Assembly (NCBI GenBank): GCA_927407015.1
Contig: CAKMJT010000024.1
Span: 1 to 64,000, forward strand
Direction of reading: 5' to 3'
DNA: 64,000 bases
Source: an uncultured Proteiniphilum sp.
GTDB taxonomy: Bacteria; Bacteroidota; Bacteroidia; Bacteroidales; Dysgonomonadaceae
The position numbers and the translations under genes are program-made. Below are positions 1 through 8,643 of the stretch, in pieces (within the stretch, counting starts at the first letter, position 1; each line of letters starts with the position of its first letter). The notes below the pieces were generated by a model. That model saw only the letters and a program-made list of their open reading frames with translations, did no database searches and was not told where the DNA came from.

Positions 1-495
1 TCAGCGGTGAGCGGATTGAGAGGAATCCTTTTCTCCCCTTTCATTCATGCTTCATTCTCTCATCTGTTATCCAACACACTGCCACTGTTTATCCTTATCT
101 GGTTTCTGTTTTACTTCTACAGAAATATAGCCTCCGGTGTATTTGTATCTCTATGGCTCCTGAGCGGGCTGACAACCTGGCTCATCGGGCGCGGCTCCAT
201 GCATGTGGGTGCGAGCGGACTAGTTTTCGCCATCTTGTTTTTCCTGTTTTTTAGCGGAATTTTCCGCAAGTATATTCCGCTGACAGCTGTCTCCATGATT
301 GTAGCTTTTATATACGGAGGTACCGTATGGAGCATCTTTCCCGTTACTGAGCTGGTGGATCCGACTATCTCATGGGAAGGCCATTTGTCGGGGGCAATCA
401 GCGGATTGCTGCTGGCGGTAATTTTCCGGAAGCAGGGGCCGCAAAAGTCGGAAGTGGTATGGGAGGAGGAAGAAGAAAATGATGAGTTGATGTGA
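1..495 (+). CDS. Rhomboid family intramembrane serine protease (5' end outside window)
   Basis: This is a membrane-embedded serine protease that cuts transmembrane segments within the bilayer. The reading frame is already open at base 1, so the true start lies upstream; the first in-window start codon is GTG at 7. Counting from that codon, the rhomboid pattern HASFSHLLSN (about residues 14-23) is followed by GASG with the nucleophile at Ser70 and by EGHLSG with His125, which form the expected Ser/His dyad. Several hydrophobic segments separate them. The C-terminus is an acidic Glu-rich cytoplasmic tail. The next gene converges on it from the minus strand, with a hairpin between them. The family call is secure; the substrate is unknown. 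Confidence 0.88.
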   Translation, partial: SAVSGLRGILFSPFIHASFSHLLSNTLPLFILIWFLFYFYRNIASGVFVSLWLLSGLTTWLIGRGSMHVGASGLVFAILFFLFFSGIFRKYIPLTAVSMIVAFIYGGTVWSIFPVTELVDPTISWEGHLSGAISGLLLAVIFRKQGPQKSEVVWEEEEENDELM

Positions 496-541
496 TGATT
501 TGTTGAAGATATATGGGATGAGATAGTCAGAAAAATAGAAA

Positions 542-578
542 AGGATGATGCCCCCAACCCGTTGTGAACCATCATCCT
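542..578. terminator. Hairpin between convergent genes
   Basis: A perfect 9-bp inverted repeat, AGGATGATG (542-550) and CATCATCCT (570-578), encloses a 19-nt loop. It sits between the rhomboid stop and the stop of the convergent permease. A-rich and T-rich flanks suggest a bidirectional terminator, although no long U-run follows. Confidence 0.5.
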
Positions 579-609
579 AAAATAAATTACTCAATCACTT
601 TACCTGTCT

Positions 610-1620
610 TTAACTTCCGCCGGAGACAACGATCATGACCAATCCCGCAATGAACAGGATAAACATGAGTGTCAGTAACAGATTCACCGGTTTCGAAGCG
701 CCTTTGAACTCTTTCCATATAAATACGCCCCACAGGGCGGCGATCATGGGTGCACCCTGCCCCAAAGCATAGGAAATAGCTGGTCCGGCTTTTCCCGCTG
801 CGATATAACTCAAAGCAGTACCTACACCCCAGATAATGCCTCCGAGGATCCCTACCGAATGAGTACTCAGGTTGCCTTTGAAATACCGGTAATAACTCAC
901 CGCTTCTCCTACAAAGGGCTTCTTCATGACAATGGTGTTGAATATGAAATTACTTCCCAATATGCCTAATGAGAAAATAAAGAATGCGCCGTAGGGAGTC
1001 AACATCCCCGGCATAGGGCTCTCCAGGTTATTCAAGTCCATTGACGAAGCGACGAATCGGTAAAAGAAGGACATCAGGATTCCGGCACAGACAGCAATAA
1101 TGACTCCTTTCTTTTTGGTCTTTTTTTCATCCGATCCCAAACTCATTTTTCCCGAAGCAAGGCCGTTCAGTATAATAGCAATAACGATTAAGGCCACACC
1201 CATAAATAAGATGACAGGATCGCCTTTCGGTGCGCCGAAATAATTGATAAATACACCCAATACCAGCGCCAAGCCCACACCTATGGGAAAAGCAACCGAC
1301 ATCCCTGCCAGTGAGATGGAAGCGGACAATAATATATTGGACGCATTGAAAATAATACCTCCTGTAAACGCGCTCCAAAAATTCTTTGAATTCACTTGCG
1401 TGATATCGTCGGTAAAACCACGTCCCTGATCGCCGATGCTTCCTAACGTGAAACCAAAGATGAGAGAAAGTAGCAGGATGCCGATCACATAGTCCCAATA
1501 GAACAATTCATACCGCCAAGTCTTTGCGGCCAATTTCTGCGTATTACCCCATGATCCCCAGCAAAGCATGGTAATAAGGCAAAGCAAAACTGCGAATGGA
1601 TAATTTTGTACGATAAACAT
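610..1620 (-). CDS. DMT-superfamily sugar permease (GRP/RhaT/ureide-permease-like), RusT-like copy A
   Basis: This is a 336-residue inner-membrane permease with about ten hydrophobic segments. It begins with the motif MLCWGSWGNTQKL and contains RYELFYWDY, both hallmarks of the GRP/ureide-permease-like DMT transporters common in Bacteroidota. It is the last gene of a minus-strand run, 17 nt after the ribokinase, which argues for uptake of the sugar that kinase phosphorylates, probably ribose. A closely similar paralogue lies at 10185-11189, also directly beside a ribokinase gene. Family membership is clear from the sequence; the ribose substrate is inferred from context and from similarity of the set to the B. 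thetaiotaomicron rus locus. Confidence 0.8.
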   Translation of the reverse strand: MFIVQNYPFAVLLCLITMLCWGSWGNTQKLAAKTWRYELFYWDYVIGILLLSLIFGFTLGSIGDQGRGFTDDITQVNSKNFWSAFTGGIIFNASNILLSASISLAGMSVAFPIGVGLALVLGVFINYFGAPKGDPVILFMGVALIVIAIILNGLASGKMSLGSDEKKTKKKGVIIAVCAGILMSFFYRFVASSMDLNNLESPMPGMLTPYGAFFIFSLGILGSNFIFNTIVMKKPFVGEAVSYYRYFKGNLSTHSVGILGGIIWGVGTALSYIAAGKAGPAISYALGQGAPMIAALWGVFIWKEFKGASKPVNLLLTLMFILFIAGLVMIVVSGGS

Positions 1621-1637
1621 ATGATTTTAATTTTAAA

Positions 1638-2561
1638 TTAATAGTTTACTGTCTTTCTTAAGAAATCATATACTTCGGTTTCTGTTGGGATAGAAGGCTG
1701 AGCTCCCATTCGGGTAACACAAATTGCAGAAGCGGCAGATGCAAATATCAACGAATCTTTCCAGCTTCTACCCTTATTCAATCCGGCAGCCAGTGCCCCA
1801 CAGAATGTATCGCCAGCACCGGTTGAATCGATCGATTTCACCTTAAAAGCAGGTATCACATGATATTCGGATTCATTTTTCATGATGCATCCTTTTCTGC
1901 CAAGGGTCAATACAACGGATTTTGCTCCCAGCGCTAACAATTTATCTACCACTGCCTGTTCTCCAATTTCACTAATCTTTTCCCCGGAAATAATTTCAGC
2001 TTCGGTTTCGTTCACCACCAGAATATGTATCTTTTTAATGATGTCCGCATCCAATTTTCTCGCGGGTGCCACGTTTAACAGTATTTGTTTATTGTGTTCA
2101 TAAGCAATGTCACAAACAGTCTTTACCGTATCGTAAGGGATCTCCATTTGCAGGACAATTAAATCCGCCTTCAGTATCTCTTTTTCGATTTCGTGGATAT
2201 ATCCGGAAGAAAGCATTTCATTCGCACCGGAGATTATAACAATACTATTCTCTCCTTTTTCGTCCACCCAAATCATCGCCACTCCCGAAGGAGTGTTATC
2301 GGCCATGAAAGATAAAGAAGCATCCAGTCCCTCTTTTTTATAATACTCCAGTGAACTCAGCCCGTAGGTATCCTTTCCCAGGCTGGTAATAAACTTCACA
2401 TCTCCACCCAGCCGGTGTGCGGCCAGTGCCTGGTTGGCGCCTTTTCCTCCCATTGCCTGAAAATAGGAAATCCCCTTAATGGTCTCTCCTGCTTTGGGAA
2501 AGTCTTTTATTTTTGCGAATAAATCCGTGTTGGAACTGCCGATCACTACTATCTTACTCAT
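1638..2561 (-). CDS. rbsK: Ribokinase (PfkB family), intact copy A
   Basis: The product phosphorylates D-ribose to ribose 5-phosphate with ATP in the cytoplasm. It has 307 residues, the usual ribokinase length. The N-terminal strand IVVIGSSNTDLF, the substrate-binding GGKGANQA motif near residue 40 and the C-terminal anion-hole/catalytic motif GAGDTFCGALAAG (catalytic Asp in GAGD) are all present. It lies between a secreted propeller lipoprotein and the permease with 10-17 nt gaps, consistent with one operon. It is the only intact ribokinase in the window, because the paralogue at 11222-12136 carries a stop codon. Confidence 0.93.
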   Translation of the reverse strand: MSKIVVIGSSNTDLFAKIKDFPKAGETIKGISYFQAMGGKGANQALAAHRLGGDVKFITSLGKDTYGLSSLEYYKKEGLDASLSFMADNTPSGVAMIWVDEKGENSIVIISGANEMLSSGYIHEIEKEILKADLIVLQMEIPYDTVKTVCDIAYEHNKQILLNVAPARKLDADIIKKIHILVVNETEAEIISGEKISEIGEQAVVDKLLALGAKSVVLTLGRKGCIMKNESEYHVIPAFKVKSIDSTGAGDTFCGALAAGLNKGRSWKDSLIFASAASAICVTRMGAQPSIPTETEVYDFLRKTVNY

Positions 2562-2571
2562 ATTGTATAAA

Positions 2572-3714
2572 TTATTCTTTAACTATTTGACTTTTCCAAA
2601 TGTGGTATGTCCATTCCGCATGGTCATTGCCTGAAGGTTGTACATCAGGAGCAGCTTTACTGACTGTAAAGTAAAATGTTGGTTTCTCCCAGTCTTGTAA
2701 GTATCCCAGATTATCTCTCAATAGGGCTGCGTTATGGTTACGCGGATATCCGGTATCCTCCGGTGCAATGCGATATATAGGTTTCCAGCTACCTGTTTGA
2801 TTCATAAAATCGGAAAGATTCATATAATCGATTTCCAATGAGATGTTCAGGTAGGCCGGATAATCAGTCGGGTGGGGTTGTACTGGACGGATCATTATGA
2901 TCTTGTCGGCTTTTTTGTTGATGGCAAAATCAGCATTGCATGTGTAATCCGCACTATGGTTGTCTATTGCTTTTAATCCGCTTTGTATGATAGTTTGAGG
3001 TGGAGTTATCATATAGTTATCCATATTGCTGAAATCAGCTTCCGACCATACAATCCGCGTACCGCCGATATCTCCGACGGTATATGTCAGTAGTACTTTG
3101 CCTTTTCCATCCAAAGATACTATGGATGGTTGACCTACTCCCCATGCTTTACCGGATCCGCCGACACTCTGGTCGCCGGGTGTGGACCATGTCTTTTTTA
3201 CAATCTGTCCCGGGTATTTCACCCAACTGTCCGTATCCAGCTTGTTACTAAATGCTACGCCGATTTCATTGTAATATACTCCATACATATTGCTCAGAAA
3301 AAACATGGCATATTTATAAGTTACACCACCCCAGGTGAAATCACCGGCAATAACCGAAGGATCACACGTATGATGGTCGTCCCATGAACCCGATACTCCG
3401 GGTTGCAGTACGCTTTTGGCACTTGTCTTCGTACCATCGGGATTGATCTTTATATGATAAATATTGTCGATCATGATCAGATTATTGGGATTTCCGCAGA
3501 AGAACATATGAATACTTCCGTCTTCCTGTTGCAATACACTTGGACAATAAGAATACCTGCTTTCTCCATGAAACCCGAATACGAATTGCGGGGGAGCAAT
3601 AGCTGAAATCGGGTTTCCCGGCCCCGGCGGGTCAATAGGTGGCTCAATGGGATCCCCCTCCGAACAGGAAAATATAAACCATATTCCAATGAGTAGAAAC
3701 AAATATTTAGGCAT
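2572..3714 (-). CDS. Secreted lipoprotein with a five-bladed beta-propeller glycosidase-like fold
   Basis: This 380-residue protein starts with a lipoprotein signal (LIGIWFIFSC, lipid-modified Cys near residue 17) and a Pro-rich linker (PIEPPIDPPGPGNP). The rest resembles GH43-type propeller proteins, with blocks such as SVLQQEDGSIHMFFCG, HHTCDPSVIAG and the C-terminal GYPRNHNAALLRD. It probably acts at the cell surface or in the periplasm on a sugar-containing ligand that feeds the neighbouring nucleoside hydrolase, ribokinase and permease. The end of a paralogue, with the matching block SGFPRNHNPGILTD, survives at 6005-6256. I do not recognise an exact family, and the catalytic residues are not assigned. 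Confidence 0.6.
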   Translation of the reverse strand: MPKYLFLLIGIWFIFSCSEGDPIEPPIDPPGPGNPISAIAPPQFVFGFHGESRYSYCPSVLQQEDGSIHMFFCGNPNNLIMIDNIYHIKINPDGTKTSAKSVLQPGVSGSWDDHHTCDPSVIAGDFTWGGVTYKYAMFFLSNMYGVYYNEIGVAFSNKLDTDSWVKYPGQIVKKTWSTPGDQSVGGSGKAWGVGQPSIVSLDGKGKVLLTYTVGDIGGTRIVWSEADFSNMDNYMITPPQTIIQSGLKAIDNHSADYTCNADFAINKKADKIIMIRPVQPHPTDYPAYLNISLEIDYMNLSDFMNQTGSWKPIYRIAPEDTGYPRNHNAALLRDNLGYLQDWEKPTFYFTVSKAAPDVQPSGNDHAEWTYHIWKSQIVKE

Positions 3715-3753
3715 GTTACTTGTTATTTTAGAGGTGTGTTTATCTCCCGATAT

Positions 3754-4800
3754 TTATTTGAAACTGGCCGGTTGCTGACTGACCAATTCAATAAAATATT
3801 GTTTGATGTTCTCAGCCTGAACGGAATCTACCATCAAATAATACCGGTTGCTGTTTTCATCGGTTGTAAAAGTAGTGGCTCCTTTATCCGTTACATCAAT
3901 CTTACCTGCAGGAGAAATATTGAAATAAGAGGGACCTTCCACCGAATATAATACTGAAGTCAAATCCCAGGTAGGACGGTCATAAGGCATTTCCAGATAA
4001 CATTTATAAGCCTCTACCATCGGGTGTGCCGGTGCCCATTTGAAATCATTTTCAATGCTTGCGGCAGGATAGTTGATGGCAATTCCCACTTCAAAGGGAG
4101 AAGTTACCACAGGTGTCGGCCATTCGGCGAAGACCTTTTTTGCGGCAGGAATATCTTTCACGATGTTGTACTCATAGAGATCCGGATTATTGAAGCATCC
4201 TGCCATGGTGCATAATAGCTTCACTTTCTTTGCAACCAACTCTTTCCCTGTCAGTGGTGAAAAATCATCTGCAGGAGTATCCAGTAAACGGGCAAGGTTG
4301 GTTGAAAAACCGACGGAAACAATTGTAACGGAATTATCGGGTTGTTGAGCCAATAACTTACGATACAGAATATGCGCTTCCGGCAGGGTTGAATAGTCTT
4401 TGAGGGAACGCTGAAATACCGGCTCCCCGTTCTCTTTTTTCATCAGGGATACACATTTGGCATAATTGGTAGCATCATTCTCGCAGTCCGCGCCATTATA
4501 TATAATCCCGACAGGAATTTCAGGGTAACCATACCATGTATTCATGATGTCCGTATATTCAGGGGGATATGTACCCTCTTTGTTGATCATAATACCCAAT
4601 AGGTCTATATCTCCCGCATCTATGTATTTATAGAGCATATCCAGTGCCAAAGCATCATCTACATCGTTTCCAATATCTGTTTCAAAGATTATTTTCTGTG
4701 CATTTGAAACGATTTTCTCATTTTGGCGACCCTTAGATGTACAGCCGGACAAAGCGATAAGGAATAAAAGGCTTACTACATAAAATTTGTTTTCGATCAT
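3754..4800 (-). CDS. Nucleoside hydrolase, lipoprotein form (RusNH-like)
   Basis: The enzyme cleaves the N-glycosidic bond of ribonucleosides, releasing ribose and base. It has 348 residues with a lipobox (LIALSGC, Cys20), so it is anchored outside the cytoplasm. The Ca2+/ribose-binding signature TDIGNDVDDALAL sits at residues 41-53, with Asp42, Asp46, Asp48 and Asp49. It is in a tight minus-strand run with a second nucleoside-hydrolase-like gene upstream and the propeller lipoprotein and ribokinase downstream. Extracytoplasmic hydrolysis would give free ribose for the DMT permease. A nucleoside hydrolase is also part of the B. thetaiotaomicron rus system. Base specificity cannot be read from the sequence. 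Confidence 0.87.
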   Translation of the reverse strand: MIENKFYVVSLLFLIALSGCTSKGRQNEKIVSNAQKIIFETDIGNDVDDALALDMLYKYIDAGDIDLLGIMINKEGTYPPEYTDIMNTWYGYPEIPVGIIYNGADCENDATNYAKCVSLMKKENGEPVFQRSLKDYSTLPEAHILYRKLLAQQPDNSVTIVSVGFSTNLARLLDTPADDFSPLTGKELVAKKVKLLCTMAGCFNNPDLYEYNIVKDIPAAKKVFAEWPTPVVTSPFEVGIAINYPAASIENDFKWAPAHPMVEAYKCYLEMPYDRPTWDLTSVLYSVEGPSYFNISPAGKIDVTDKGATTFTTDENSNRYYLMVDSVQAENIKQYFIELVSQQPASFK

Positions 4801-4817
4801 AGTTGTATATTTTTGAG

Positions 4818-6008
4818 TTAATGACGGGGTGAAATAGAGATATAGAGTGAGGGAATCACTTTCTGAAATGCTTTCTCGTTCTCTTCAGGATCCGGACGAT
4901 AGTAAATCTCTTTATCAGATGGCTTATCGGTATATGAGAACTGGAAGCGTCCGTCGTCTCTTATCTCGGTGAGATTACAATAACGTAGTTCGTTTTTTAT
5001 TATCCGGTTATTCTTCCTTAGATTCTCTTTTTTGATAAGATGGTATTCTCCTTCGGGAGTGTAAACGATTTCCCTTCGGGTTGCTTTTAACCAGATGGCA
5101 CTTTCCCATACATGAAATGGTTGTGGGTACTGATCAATATTTATATTTACCGGATATGCTGTATCCATCGCCCGAAGGAAATCATATTGCAATTTCTGAT
5201 TAAAAGTAAAATCCAGATATTGCCGCAATTGGGGATCCATTTGTTTGGTAAACTCCATATCAGGCAATCTCCAATATGTATTATGCTGATCTTTAATAAA
5301 TCCGCCGTCTTTACCCGCACATGGATAAATGGCTACAGGAAGATCTGATTTTAAGATTCTGGTAAAAGCAAATACATCCAAGGCTACATTCCATTCTCCT
5401 CCCGGAATCGCATTCGCTCCCGGATCACTGCCTAGTTGGTGGTTCTTGCTTGCCGTACCTGCACTCAAGTGAATTTTACCTATCTTCTTCTTTAATAGGT
5501 CGGGGGCACGGTTATAGGCGACTGCCATTATTCTTGCCGAACCAAAAGAAAGGACTTCAACGGGCTCTTCACATTCAGTCAATATTTTTATAAATAATGA
5601 AATTGCCGTTTGCTCATAGTCAGGTAAATATTCCATTTTATCCTCTTCCGATTTCATCATGGATAATGGACCAATTGCATAAGGTACTTTTTTATTGAAA
5701 ATATAGTTTAATTGTTCTACCGGAATAATACCGGCCTCTCTCGGCCCTCTCGGATCTTTCCACAATGTCGGATGGTCGGCTGTGTCCTTTCTGAAGGCGC
5801 CTGTAATATCTAAAAGAACAGCTTTCAGGTCAACATCAGGTAGGCCGAACCCCATGATAAGATCCATATTGTCTCCCGGATCCTGATAAGGATGGTATAA
5901 ATCGGTAATGACCACTACAGGAATATTGTGCTGTTGTGCCCTTGTCTTCCCGAAAGGGAAAACAAGGATATAAACAAGACACAACATTAGAGATAGAGTT
6001 TTTATCAT
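4818..6008 (-). CDS. Secreted protein with a divergent nucleoside-hydrolase-like domain
   Basis: This protein has 396 residues and a Sec signal (hydrophobic residues 5-22 ending FGKTRA). The N-terminal block VVITDLYHPYQDPGDNMDLI occupies the position of the DxDxxxDD metal loop of nucleoside hydrolases but is altered to D...QDPGDNMD, as in the Bacteroidota nucleoside-hydrolase-like subfamily. A later segment, EVLSFGSARIMAVAYN, resembles the conserved helix after the core strand. Its start overlaps the stop of the truncated propeller gene at 6005 by 4 nt, so both were once in one operon. The substrate is unknown and may be a modified ribosyl compound rather than a free nucleoside. Confidence 0.65.
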   Translation of the reverse strand: MIKTLSLMLCLVYILVFPFGKTRAQQHNIPVVVITDLYHPYQDPGDNMDLIMGFGLPDVDLKAVLLDITGAFRKDTADHPTLWKDPRGPREAGIIPVEQLNYIFNKKVPYAIGPLSMMKSEEDKMEYLPDYEQTAISLFIKILTECEEPVEVLSFGSARIMAVAYNRAPDLLKKKIGKIHLSAGTASKNHQLGSDPGANAIPGGEWNVALDVFAFTRILKSDLPVAIYPCAGKDGGFIKDQHNTYWRLPDMEFTKQMDPQLRQYLDFTFNQKLQYDFLRAMDTAYPVNINIDQYPQPFHVWESAIWLKATRREIVYTPEGEYHLIKKENLRKNNRIIKNELRYCNLTEIRDDGRFQFSYTDKPSDKEIYYRPDPEENEKAFQKVIPSLYISISPRH

Positions 6009-6279
6009 TTAAAATAACTTTTTAGATTAAATGTTGCTGAATACAGATCATAAGACCAGAGCCAGTTTTCCCCTGTCATAGCCGGAGTGAAATACATCAC
6101 CAATTCATCTTCATTCAACATATATCCTTTGGTATCGGTCAGAATTCCGGGATTGTGGTTTCTCGGGAAACCGGAATCTTTCGGTCCGACATGCCCGATC
6201 TCAATCCATCCGTCTTCTTCGGAAAATAGATCTTCTGATCTCGGCTTATAGGCCATACGGGAAACATCCTGACTTGTCC
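6005..6279 (-). pseudogene. 3' fragment of a propeller lipoprotein gene (paralogue of 2572-3714)
   Basis: The minus-strand frame encodes about 90 residues that align with the last quarter of the protein at 2572-3714. Compare SGFPRNHNPGILTD here with TGYPRNHNAALLRD there; both continue to an aromatic WSYDLY or WTYHIW block and end at the same place. No signal peptide or N-terminal blades are present. The frame is cut near 6275-6283, where IS transposase sequence begins. The first Met is at 6256, but homology extends upstream of it. The gene tail still overlaps the start of the downstream gene (6008) as an intact operon member would. I interpret it as the right-hand survivor of an IS-mediated deletion. 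Confidence 0.75.
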
Positions 6280-6282
6280 CTT

Positions 6283-6492
6283 TTAGTGCGGTGGAAATAA
6301 TTTTTGTAATATCTCTTTCATTTTAACTGTTGGTTCAGCTTTCACGATTACCACCTTGCTGGTAATTTGATTCAAGAGTTGTCCGTCGACTATCTTCTTC
6401 GATTCATCTATAAATCTTTTGATAGAAACACCTGTTTGCAATTCAATATGCTTTGATACAACTAGGGCCACAAAGCAAATCAGCATGTGCAG
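6283..6492 (-). pseudogene. Transposase C-terminal fragment (IS1634/IS4-superfamily type)
   Basis: The fragment encodes about 67 residues including MLICFVALVVSKHIEL and KIVDGQLLNQITSKVV, which look like the last helix and tail of IS1634-type DDE transposases. An in-frame TAG lies four codons before the Met at 6486, and nothing of the N-terminal DDE core remains. Its stop codon lies within about 10 nt of the propeller-gene remnant. It is not expected to be active. Confidence 0.65.
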
Positions 6493-6561
6493 CTATATCG
6501 GTTGTTCTTTAAAATGAAAGATTGGCCTTGTCTGAAGATCGTGTTTTGAAATTCTAAATGT

Positions 6562-6583
6562 GTTATGGAGAGCTCTCCATAAC
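6562..6583. repeat. Perfect 22-bp palindrome at an IS junction
   Basis: The two halves GTTATGGAGAG (6562-6572) and CTCTCCATAAC (6573-6583) are exact reverse complements with no spacer. The palindrome ends where recognisable IS4 transposase coding begins (FKWLKQ). It may be a recombination scar. Confidence 0.8.
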
Positions 6584-6917
6584 GCTTTCAAATGGCTGAA
6601 ACAGCACCTCAAAATCAAAAAGTTCTGGGGTACTACCGAAAATGCCGTTCGGATACAAATCTACGAAGCTATGTGCACCTACTGCCTGGTAGCAATTGTT
6701 CAGCACGACATGCAACTGGATAGAAGTACATACGAAGTTCTTCAAATATTAAGTATCTCGCTGACCGATAAAACGCCTCTTCGAGACCTCTTTGACAAAA
6801 CTAAATTTCAAAATGACAAAGAACGATTTGGACCAGATGGGCCAAGTTTATTTGATTTTTAATAACGTCCCAATTTTAATGGGACACTTCTAATATGCTT
6901 ATTTAAATAAAACAGAT
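6584..6917 (+). mobile_element. IS4-family remnant: transposase C-terminus plus right end
   Basis: The plus frame encodes the C-terminal region of an IS4-family transposase: FKWLKQHLKIKKFWGTTENA, then YCLVAIVQHDMQLDRSTYEV, ending SLFDF at the TAA at 6860-6862. About 55 nt of IS terminus follow, including GGGACACTTC (6881-6890). The DDE catalytic core is missing because the element is truncated on its left at the palindrome 6562-6583. On the right it abuts codons of a GH38-like gene near 6917-6918, which places the insertion point inside that gene. Confidence 0.75.
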
Positions 6918-7026
6918 GTGTATCCATGTGAGCATTGGAAACCATGTATACAGTACCTTTTTTTTCTTGTCCAAAAACAGGTAAAACAAAGTATATAGTA
7001 AAGAAAAACAGAAAAATCTTTTTCAA
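6918..7026 (-). pseudogene. 5' fragment of a GH38-type alpha-mannosidase gene
   Basis: The frame starts at TTG 7026, one codon after the sulfatase stop TAG. It encodes a signal peptide (LKKIFLFFFTIYFVLPVFGQ) followed by GTVYMVSNAHMDT. The block VYMVSNAHMDT is the conserved start of GH38 alpha-mannosidases, where it normally continues QWNW and contains the zinc ligands His and Asp. Here it runs into IS sequence and stops at 6863. I found this by translating the minus strand; it is too short to appear as an ordinary gene. It shows the sulfatase operon once continued into a mannosidase gene. Confidence 0.65.
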
Positions 7027-7029
7027 AGT

Positions 7030-8631
7030 CTAGTTATTTTCAGGTTTAACATATTTAGGATTTGGGATCATATCTTTAGCTCCGATGCTCTCTCTCCATT
7101 GATGTAGCATCTTGAGGAGCAACTTAGTTGTTACAGGATCAGAGGAAGACAAATCATGCTGTTCTCCAATATCTTCTTTTAAGTTGAATAATTGGACAGT
7201 ATTGTTCTCAAAATATTCGAGAAGTTTGTAATCTCCATACCTGATGGCTCCACCTGGACTTTGCATCCCATGATTACTATAATGAGGAAAATGCCAGTAT
7301 AATGCTCTATCTTTTATGTTTTTATTCTCTAAAAGCGGAATAATACTGACTCCTTCTGTTTTCTTTCCAACAGATATAGTACTTCCGGTCATTTCAGCTA
7401 TTGTATTATAAAAGTCATTGGAAATAACCGGAACTTCGCAGATAGTACCACCTTCAGTAACACCTGGATATTTTACTATCATGGGTACACGTATTCCTCC
7501 TTCGTACATCCATCCTTTGGATCCTCTAAGTGGTAGATTTGAAGTGGGATACTCCTTCTCGAGCTCATCCATACTTATCACTCTTTTTGGATTATTGAGA
7601 TTCGCGGCAGACATTCCTCCATTGTCAGAAACAAAAATGATGATAGTATTATTTTCAATTCCCAATTCTTTAATCTTGGTCATAATTCTCCCCAGACTCT
7701 CATCCATACTTTCCACCATAGCGGCAAATTCTATATTATCTTGATGTTGCCTGATTTTCACTGTGCGATTTGGGAGTACTTTATATCCTTGATAATCATC
7801 TGTTTCTATTAGTTCGTCGAGTTGTTGACGACTTAACGGATTCTTGTCATCAGGATTCCCCTCCAGTATATATTGTTTACCTTGTGATTGGGGCATTGTA
7901 GCAAGTTTTTTTCTGTATTTTTCCACAAGGTCTTTTCTTCCCTGTACTGGGTCATGAACAGCAAAGTGAGCCATATAAAGGAAAAAAGGATTGTCTGAAT
8001 TCTGTTCGATGTAATTCAGGGCTTCATCCGTTAACCTATCAGTAAGGTATTCTCCCGGATTACCTTCATATCCATTCATATTAAACGGATAATGATAACT
8101 TCTTGGCCATCCTACCTCATACTGGCTTGGAATATGCATATCAAATCCACGATTCATAGGTCCATACTCACCTGTGCCAACATGCCATTTACCTATAATC
8201 GCAGTTTTATAGCCGTTATTCCGAAGGGTTTCCGCTATTGTTTCCTCATTTAAAGGTAATTGTTGTACAGTAACATTGTTCAACAGTTTCTGAAAAGGAT
8301 GGTTTCCTCTTCCCGGTAGCCAGTCGGTAAGATTGATACTTGCCGGATAACGGCCAGTCATAATACTAGCACGAGAAGGAGACGATACATGACAAGCCGC
8401 ATAAGCCTGAGTAAATCTCATGCCTTCGTCAGCGAGTCTGTCAATATTAGGCGTTTCGTAGAAGGAGCTGCCAAAACATCCTACATCACTCCAGCCAAGG
8501 TCATCAACAAGAAATAAGATGACATTTGGCCTGTTAGCCTGCGGTTTTAATTTATCCTGAGCATGCATCTGTGTAATACATGCAAATGCAGTAGTTCCTA
8601 AGATTGTATATTTGCTTATAATGAGTTTCAT
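7030..8631 (-). CDS. Sulfatase (family S1, serine-type active site)
   Basis: This is a 533-residue secreted sulfatase with a signal peptide ending THMHAQ-like (TQMHAQ, about residue 25). The metal-binding strand VILFLVDDLGWSD is at 37-49, and the active-site consensus SSPSRASIMTGRYP starts at Ser83. That serine is converted to formylglycine by a radical-SAM maturase (anSME) in anaerobes; no maturase gene lies in this window. A second metal motif, FVSDNGG, occurs further on. It hydrolyses sulfate esters, probably on a glycan or glycoconjugate. It lies 12 nt downstream of the ADP-ribosylglycohydrolase gene and upstream of the mannosidase fragment. Substrate specificity cannot be assigned. Confidence 0.92.
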   Translation of the reverse strand: MKLIISKYTILGTTAFACITQMHAQDKLKPQANRPNVILFLVDDLGWSDVGCFGSSFYETPNIDRLADEGMRFTQAYAACHVSSPSRASIMTGRYPASINLTDWLPGRGNHPFQKLLNNVTVQQLPLNEETIAETLRNNGYKTAIIGKWHVGTGEYGPMNRGFDMHIPSQYEVGWPRSYHYPFNMNGYEGNPGEYLTDRLTDEALNYIEQNSDNPFFLYMAHFAVHDPVQGRKDLVEKYRKKLATMPQSQGKQYILEGNPDDKNPLSRQQLDELIETDDYQGYKVLPNRTVKIRQHQDNIEFAAMVESMDESLGRIMTKIKELGIENNTIIIFVSDNGGMSAANLNNPKRVISMDELEKEYPTSNLPLRGSKGWMYEGGIRVPMIVKYPGVTEGGTICEVPVISNDFYNTIAEMTGSTISVGKKTEGVSIIPLLENKNIKDRALYWHFPHYSNHGMQSPGGAIRYGDYKLLEYFENNTVQLFNLKEDIGEQHDLSSSDPVTTKLLLKMLHQWRESIGAKDMIPNPKYVKPENN

Positions 8632-8643
8632 AGAATATTATTT

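Noticed and set aside
117-575. Minus-strand frame opposite the rhomboid gene
   Set aside because: Ser/Thr-rich shadow of a clear rhomboid protease; no domain of its own.
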